A stretch of 64,000 nt of DNA from Flavobacterium hydatis. GTDB taxonomy: Bacteria > Bacteroidota > Bacteroidia > Flavobacteriales > Flavobacteriaceae. Shown here piece by piece: positions 59,968 to 64,000 of this stretch. The first letter of the stretch is position 1. Every line of letters begins with the position of its first letter. The notes below the pieces were generated by a model that was not told where the DNA came from, searched no databases, and was given only the letters and a program-made list of their open reading frames with translations. The stretch covers positions 30,685 through 94,684 of the forward strand of contig NZ_JPRM01000018.1 of NCBI RefSeq assembly GCF_000737695.1, read 5' to 3'. The position numbers were made by a program, and so were the translations under genes.

Positions 59968-61130
59968 GGTCTGCGTCTGTTTGAAAAAATTACTATTATT
60001 AATGCAATAATACTCCATAAAAGCATTTGCGAGGTAGCCATATCCCATTTTCCTAACTTCCAACTCAAAAGTCCGAAGTAAGTTCCTACTGCGGCACCTA
60101 TAAAATAAGTAGTCATGTATATGGTATTCAGTCTGCTATGAGCTTCTTCGTGTAAACTATATATACGAGTAAAATTGGTAATTTGGGTTGCTTGTACACC
60201 AATATCTAAGAAAAAAACACTAAGAATTAACACCGGAATAGAATACGGGAAGATTTTTATAAGGATAATGCTGCCTATAATCATCGAGACAGTCGTTAAT
60301 AAAGAGCTTCGTACATTGCCTTTATCGGCTAGTTTGCCAAAATACGGCGCGACCAATGCACCACCAATGGCGATTAACCCAAAGAGTCCGATTATGCCCG
60401 AATGATAGTTTAAAGGCGCACTGCTAAGATGAAAAGTAAGCGTTGTCCAGAAAGAACAAAACACACCAAATGTAAAGGAACCTAAAAGTGCTGTTTGGCG
60501 CAAAACGGGATATTTAGGTATGAGAGCCAAAGTAGATTTTATGAGATGAAAATAACTCCCTTTAAATTTAGACGGTACTTCTGGTAGATACAACTTTAGC
60601 ATAAGCGTAACCACAAGAACCATTAATCCTGATATCCCAAAAACATAACGCCAGCCCAGTAATTCGGTTATAAAACCACTAAGAACCCGCGCTCCTAATA
60701 TCCCAACCAATATTCCGCTGAAAACGACACCCACATTTTTACCTCTATTTTCTTTACCTAAAGTTGCTGCCATTGGCAATATAATTTGAGCAGGAGTAGA
60801 GAATAGACCAACAAAAAAACTGAGTATATATAAGGCTGTTAATGGTGATGTCAGGGTTATAAAAAACAAAGTAAGAACCAGCAAGCTACATAATAAAAGA
60901 ATAAGATTCTTACGATTTACTTTATCGCCAAGCGGAAGCAAAAAGAACATTCCGAGTCCATAGCCTAACTGAGAAAGCATCGAGATTTTCCCGATTTGGG
61001 TTTCGGTAACTTTAAGCGATAAAGCAATTGTTTGTAATATGGGTTGATTGTAATATATATTAGCAACGATTACTCCGGCTGATACTGCCATAAGCGGAAT
61101 CACCGCTGGTTTAAAACTGGTTTTATTCAT
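59964..61130 (-). CDS. MFS transporter
   Basis: The ATG at 61130 is preferred. The TTG at 61145 lies inside the perfect minus-7 box of the gene and is rejected. The 388-aa protein has about 12 TM helices. Loop 2-3 carries LPLGDKVNRKNLILLL, a form of the MFS signature. It resembles the YfcJ/AraJ-like drug exporter groups. It is divergent from an AraC gene with a 21-bp direct repeat between them, so that AraC protein is its probable regulator. The metallophosphoesterase gene follows in translation coupling. Confidence 0.86.
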   Translation of the reverse strand: MNKTSFKPAVIPLMAVSAGVIVANIYYNQPILQTIALSLKVTETQIGKISMLSQLGYGLGMFFLLPLGDKVNRKNLILLLCSLLVLTLFFITLTSPLTALYILSFFVGLFSTPAQIILPMAATLGKENRGKNVGVVFSGILVGILGARVLSGFITELLGWRYVFGISGLMVLVVTLMLKLYLPEVPSKFKGSYFHLIKSTLALIPKYPVLRQTALLGSFTFGVFCSFWTTLTFHLSSAPLNYHSGIIGLFGLIAIGGALVAPYFGKLADKGNVRSSLLTTVSMIIGSIILIKIFPYSIPVLILSVFFLDIGVQATQITNFTRIYSLHEEAHSRLNTIYMTTYFIGAAVGTYFGLLSWKLGKWDMATSQMLLWSIIALIIVIFSNRRRP

Positions 61131-61142
61131 AAACTTTTTTTG

Positions 61143-61150
61143 CAAAGCTA
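61143..61150 (-). promoter_or_regulatory. Minus-7 box of the MFS gene
   Basis: TAGCTTTG on the minus strand is a perfect TAnnTTTG match, 12 bases before the ATG at 61130. It overlaps the first ATTGTAC heptamer by one base. Confidence 0.6.
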
Positions 61151-61177
61151 TTGTACTCCTAAAAGTAAAAATTGTAC
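61150..61177. promoter_or_regulatory. Candidate AraC operator: two ATTGTAC heptamers 21 bp apart
   Basis: ATTGTAC occurs at 61150-61156 and 61171-61177, start to start exactly 21 bp, which is two helical turns. The pair lies between the divergent minus-7 boxes of the MFS and AraC genes, where an AraC-family protein would be expected to bind direct repeats. Confidence 0.5.
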
Positions 61178-61187
61178 ATTTAAACTC

Positions 61188-61195
61188 TATTTTTG
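61188..61195 (+). promoter_or_regulatory. Minus-7 box of the AraC gene at 61214
   Basis: TATTTTTG matches TAnnTTTG exactly and lies 18 bases before the TTG start codon. Confidence 0.55.
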
Positions 61196-61213
61196 TAAAA
61201 AAACAACAGTCAT

Positions 61214-62053
61214 TTGGAACGTTTTATCCAGCATACACCTTTATTTATTCGGCATTTTACGACCGAAACCTGGCCATTTCCGGTACACAATCACAATCAT
61301 TTTGAGTTGGTTTTTATTCATTCGGGTAGTGGTTTACACCAATTAAATGGCGGAGAAGTTACGTACAAAGGACCTTGTGTATTTTTGTTATGCCCATCCG
61401 ATTATCATCTTTTTATAATTGATAAAGAAACAGAGTTTAGTGTATTAAAATTTAACAATCGTTATCTCGACGGAACTTCATCTGATACCGCCAAAAACGA
61501 ATGGAATAAAGTACTGGATCAGCTGCTTGGAATAAGCAATAGTTCAGACGGTAAACTAGTTGATTCACCTCTAGAATTAGATAAAATAAGCTATCTTATG
61601 CGACTCATTGTTAGCGAGTGGGATGGAGGAAGCCAAAACGGATCTAATGAGGTGCTGCTTTATTTAATACGAAGTGTGTTTGCCTTAATTAAGAAAAATG
61701 CTTTTCAATCATTAGGAACAAATATGGTTCTGAATGAAGGTTTATTGGTCGGAATTATGAATTATATCCATAAGGAAATTCGTGTGCCTTCTAATTTAAA
61801 TCTAATGGTTTTGTCGGGCTATTTTAATATGGCACCAAATCATTTAAGCAGCTTGTTTAAGCGACAAACAGGTGGCTCTATAAAGAAATATATAGATGAT
61901 TATAAATACAAATTAATAGAAAATCGCCTTAAACATAGCACTGCTTTAATGAAAGAAATAAGCAATGAATTTGGCTTTTCGGACGTAAGTCATTTTAATA
62001 AATTCTTAAAAAAACAAACAGGATTAAATCCAAAGGAAGTTAGACGACTTTAG
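61214..62053 (+). CDS. AraC-family transcriptional regulator with cupin-like sensor
   Basis: The start is a TTG at 61214, since the conserved cupin start (FIRHFTTETWPFPVHNHNHFEL) lies directly after it and no ATG is available. Residues about 15-90 form a cupin-type beta barrel with His pairs (HNHNHFELVFI). The C-terminal helix-turn-helix is SNLNLMVLSGYFNMAPNHLS with RQTGGSIKKYI, then the second at FGFSDVSHFNKFLKKQTGLNPKEV. It is divergent from the MFS gene and probably regulates it. Confidence 0.84.
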   Translation: MERFIQHTPLFIRHFTTETWPFPVHNHNHFELVFIHSGSGLHQLNGGEVTYKGPCVFLLCPSDYHLFIIDKETEFSVLKFNNRYLDGTSSDTAKNEWNKVLDQLLGISNSSDGKLVDSPLELDKISYLMRLIVSEWDGGSQNGSNEVLLYLIRSVFALIKKNAFQSLGTNMVLNEGLLVGIMNYIHKEIRVPSNLNLMVLSGYFNMAPNHLSSLFKRQTGGSIKKYIDDYKYKLIENRLKHSTALMKEISNEFGFSDVSHFNKFLKKQTGLNPKEVRRL

Positions 62054-62103
62054 TTTTTAGTATTCAGTTTCAGTATTGAGTATTTACTCTCCGTTTCAAT
62101 AAA

Positions 62104-62136
62104 AAAAGAGATACTCAATTTTTAAGTATCTCTTTT
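62104..62136. terminator. Bidirectional terminator between converging AraC and DUF2911 genes
   Basis: AAAAGAGATACT and AGTATCTCTTTT form a perfect 12-bp stem with a 9-base loop, with an A tract before and T residues in the stem end. It lies 50 bases after the AraC stop codon and 25 bases after the DUF2911 stop codon. Confidence 0.85.
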
Positions 62137-62160
62137 ATATTTTGTTATAATGACAAATAA

Positions 62161-62721
62161 TTATTTAATAGTAATCGGAACTTCTACAGTTGTTTTGTCC
62201 CAACCAATTACCAAATTTGCTACAGCACCTTTATTAGTAAAAGCAATTGATAAAGCTTCTATAGGAGTCGAAACTGCCTTAACAGGAACCGATACTCTGG
62301 CAATATCTTTAGTCTCATCATACGCATAAGCTCCCCAAAGATCTATTTCTTTATTAATAATAATTGTCCATTTATCTTTTTCAGGAATGGCAAACAAACT
62401 ATATGTTCCAGCCGGAATGTTTTTACCACCTATTGTTACAGGTTTGTAGAATTTGATTTCGGTGTTTTCGTTAGCACCAACACGCCAAACTTCACCAAAC
62501 GGAATTAGTTCTCCAAAAATAGCACGCCCTTTTGCCGAAGGTCTAGAATAAATAACCTTAATAACAGCTGTTGGAGTATCTGTTTTTTTAGACTTAACCG
62601 CTTTATTTGGGTAATAACTAATGTCTAGCGGACTTGCATCCAGAGGGGCGAATTTAACATCTTGGGCATTAACCGAAAAAGTAGCCAATAAGATGATTAC
62701 GAGTAAATTAAATTTTTTCAT
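62161..62721 (-). CDS. DUF2911 domain protein, exported
   Basis: The ATG at 62721 begins a signal peptide (MKKFNLLVIILLATFSVNAQ). The much longer frame up to 62898 has no such feature at its start and is rejected. The mature 166 residues hold the DUF2911 motif: VIYSRPSAKGRAIFGELIPFG, WRVGANENTEIKFYKPV and IPAGTYSLFAIPEKDKWTII in part. DUF2911 proteins are common in Bacteroidota and have no known function. It stands alone on the minus strand. Confidence 0.87.
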   Translation of the reverse strand: MKKFNLLVIILLATFSVNAQDVKFAPLDASPLDISYYPNKAVKSKKTDTPTAVIKVIYSRPSAKGRAIFGELIPFGEVWRVGANENTEIKFYKPVTIGGKNIPAGTYSLFAIPEKDKWTIIINKEIDLWGAYAYDETKDIARVSVPVKAVSTPIEALSIAFTNKGAVANLVIGWDKTTVEVPITIK

Positions 62722-63162
62722 GGTTGTAATGATTTTTAATAGTTTACACAAAGTAAGAGAATATCCAGTAGAAATCATATAAATCATTTTTGTTTTTTTA
62801 CATAAATTATACATGATATAAAACGCTTTCTTTTTTTGTGTATTATTAGTTATCAGTCCTTTATAGTTGCCCTTATTCTTAATACCTAGAAGTAGCATTT
62901 TAGATAATCTAAACTATTTAGGAGCTATTCCCGCTATCCGTTTCAATCTTTTGTGGCGAACCCCGCCACAAAAGGATTTCCACTACTATCGGGGCTAGGA
63001 CATTCATTTTCACAAGAACTATTTTCTTTTATCGTTTTTTCAATGAGATCTTTAATTTTTCACAATCCCTTTGCGATCTCAAAGCAAAGCGAAATAAAGA
63101 CAAAGCTTTGCGAACTTTGCGTAAACCTTTGTGCACTTTGCGGTAAATGTCATTACAAAAAA
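62722..63162. other. Intergenic gap with a structured RNA-like element and repeats
   Basis: The 441-base gap contains the Flavo-1-like element (62921-63000) and a family B motif (CTTTGCGTAAACC, 63107-63150) before the SDR stop codon. Open frames in this gap are made of these elements and are not counted as genes. Confidence 0.7.
62921..63000 (-). ncRNA. Structured element resembling the Flavo-1 RNA motif
   Basis: On the minus strand the element reads CCTAGCCCCGATAG at its start and AGCGGGAATAGCTCC at its end. A strong inner hairpin of 11 bp forms between CTTTTGTGGCG and CGCCACAAAAG (62948-62958 and 62964-62974). The flanks GGAAATC and GATTGAAACGGAT are internal loop-like parts, and CCCG can pair with CGGG at the base. 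As I recall, this architecture recurs in many Flavobacterium genomes and resembles the Flavo-1 RNA motif. The name rests on memory, and a covariance model search would decide it. Confidence 0.55.
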
Positions 63163-63975
63163 TTAAATACTCGAAGCCGAAAACCCACCATCAACTTTAA
63201 TGATAGTTCCTGTAACAAACTTAGACATATCGCTGCATAAAAATAAAAGCGCACCATTAATATCTTCTGGCGTTCCAAACCTTCCCATTGGGGTATGTTC
63301 TATGATTTTTTCGCCTCTCGGAGTCAATTTCCCATCAGGATTTAGTAACAAAGCCCTGTTTTGTTCCCCAATAAAAAAGCCTGGAGAAATTGCGTTTACA
63401 CGAATGCCCTCACCATATTTAGACGCTAATTCTACCGCCATCCATTGCGTGAAATTATCAATCGCAGCTTTTGATGCCGAATAACCAACAACTCTCGTTA
63501 AGGGTCTTTGTGCCGATGCCGACGAGATATTGATAATAATTCCTTGTTTTTGTTTAGCAAAAAGCTCCGAAAACACCTGTGATGGTAACATAGTACCAAT
63601 TATATTCAAGTCTACTACCTTTTGCAAATCATCCACATTCATATCATATATCGCCTGATCAGGACTTATAGTTGCTCCTGGCATATTTCCTCCAGCTGCA
63701 TTAATCAGGATATCCAGACGACCGTATTTTTCTACGATAAAATCTTTGGCATTCTCAAGTTCCTCTTTCTTTAAAACGTTTGCTTGTATCGCAAAAGCTT
63801 CTCCGCCATTGTTTTGTATTAGAGTTACAATTTTATTGGCTTTTTCAATAGATTGAGAAACAATACCTGTAATAACACCTTGTTTGGCCAAAACAGCAGC
63901 AAAATTGCTCCCCAATACGCCAGCACCGCCCGTTATTAGAGCAATTTTTCCTTTTAGATTAAATATCGAATTCAT
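63163..63975 (-). CDS. Short-chain dehydrogenase/reductase, possibly D-mannonate oxidoreductase-like
   Basis: The 270-aa enzyme has the Rossmann motif TGGAGVLGSNFAAVLAKQG, the NAAG motif (INAAGGNMPG) and the active-site Ser of ISSASAQ with Tyr-x3-Lys (YSASKAA). The long substrate loop SPGFFIGEQNRALLLNPDGK matches SDR proteins that reduce fructuronate to mannonate in Bacteroidota, as I recall. The gene for mannonate dehydratase would be expected next to it beyond the window edge, so this assignment is tentative. The ATG at 63975 begins a normal SDR N-terminus. Nothing of the upstream gene lies inside the window. Confidence 0.85.
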   Translation of the reverse strand: MNSIFNLKGKIALITGGAGVLGSNFAAVLAKQGVITGIVSQSIEKANKIVTLIQNNGGEAFAIQANVLKKEELENAKDFIVEKYGRLDILINAAGGNMPGATISPDQAIYDMNVDDLQKVVDLNIIGTMLPSQVFSELFAKQKQGIIINISSASAQRPLTRVVGYSASKAAIDNFTQWMAVELASKYGEGIRVNAISPGFFIGEQNRALLLNPDGKLTPRGEKIIEHTPMGRFGTPEDINGALLFLCSDMSKFVTGTIIKVDGGFSASSI

Positions 63976-64000
63976 ATTTATTATTTTATGTTAATTAGTT

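Noticed and set aside
61131..61145. TTG start of the MFS transporter at 61145
   Set aside because: The codon lies inside the perfect minus-7 box on the same strand, so it would not be transcribed.
62722..62898. N-terminal extension of the DUF2911 protein up to 62898
   Set aside because: The signal peptide starts at the ATG at 62721. The extension has no conserved feature.
62953..63240. A 95-codon open frame over the Flavo-1-like element and the end of the SDR gene
   Set aside because: The frame follows the structured element and the antisense of the SDR gene. No protein family fits.
1..64000. Insertion sequence or prophage
   Set aside because: No transposase, integrase or phage structural gene was seen in any frame. 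The dispersed repeats are all non-coding.

Overview
The window comes from a low-GC bacterium of the Bacteroidota, most likely Flavobacterium or a close relative. The evidence is a TonB-dependent receptor with a carboxypeptidase-like N-terminal domain, many short lipoproteins, DUF6377, DUF2911 and DUF1254 proteins, start codons without clear Shine-Dalgarno sequences, and ten perfect TAnnTTTG minus-7 boxes of the Bacteroidetes sigma-A type close upstream of genes. No rRNA, tRNA, transposase, phage gene or CRISPR array was seen. The window is ordinary chromosome with a strong bias toward export, regulation and envelope functions.

Layout. 1-2836 (minus strand): the N-terminus of a gene cut by the window edge, then five small genes (three lipoproteins, a DUF2199 protein and a PH-like protein). 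3049-10122 (plus): a beta-propeller protein, a TolC-RND efflux operon and a PAP2 phosphatase. 10495-18305: an AraC regulator divergent from a TetR-led ABC efflux operon that matches the E. coli cecR/ybhGFSR system, but with the double ATPase YbhF split into two genes. 18394-24383 (minus): response regulator, histidine kinase, PepSY protein, TonB receptor and lipid kinase. 24749-35918: secreted and outer membrane proteins, a membrane-anchored DUF6377 regulator, a GH3 glycosidase, a DUF1254/DUF1214 lipoprotein next to a BamA-like barrel, and a Crp-type regulator with an SDR enzyme. 36045-46314: an outer membrane protein, a long acyl-CoA dehydrogenase/oxidase, a TetR-thioesterase pair, a MocR regulator divergent from an EamA exporter, DoxX, thiolase and a DsbA-like protein. 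46881-55054: ArsR with an old-yellow-enzyme, an AAA ATPase, YggS, TetR with a small HMA-like protein and an MFS exporter, and AraC with a TetX-like monooxygenase. 55295-63975: nadB-nadA, an orphan four-helix-bundle membrane protein, an MFS transporter with a phosphoesterase divergent from an AraC regulator, a DUF2911 protein and an SDR enzyme.

Themes. At least six regulator-plus-exporter or regulator-plus-enzyme pairs are present, and several have visible candidate operators. The clearest is a 14-bp palindrome that occurs once before a TetR gene and once before the thioesterase gene after it. Another is a pair of ATTGTAC heptamers exactly 21 bp apart between divergent AraC and MFS promoters. 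In the split YbhF-like ATPases, every degenerate motif falls in one composite ATP site, leaving the other site canonical.

The longer intergenic gaps hold at least ten families of palindromic or dispersed repeats, several with perfect arms of 22-26 bp. One element at 62921-63000 resembles the Flavo-1 RNA motif as remembered. I found no convincing new defence or mobile system. The best candidates for new biology are the asymmetric ATPase pair, the operator pairs, the tandem covarying hairpins and the repeat families.
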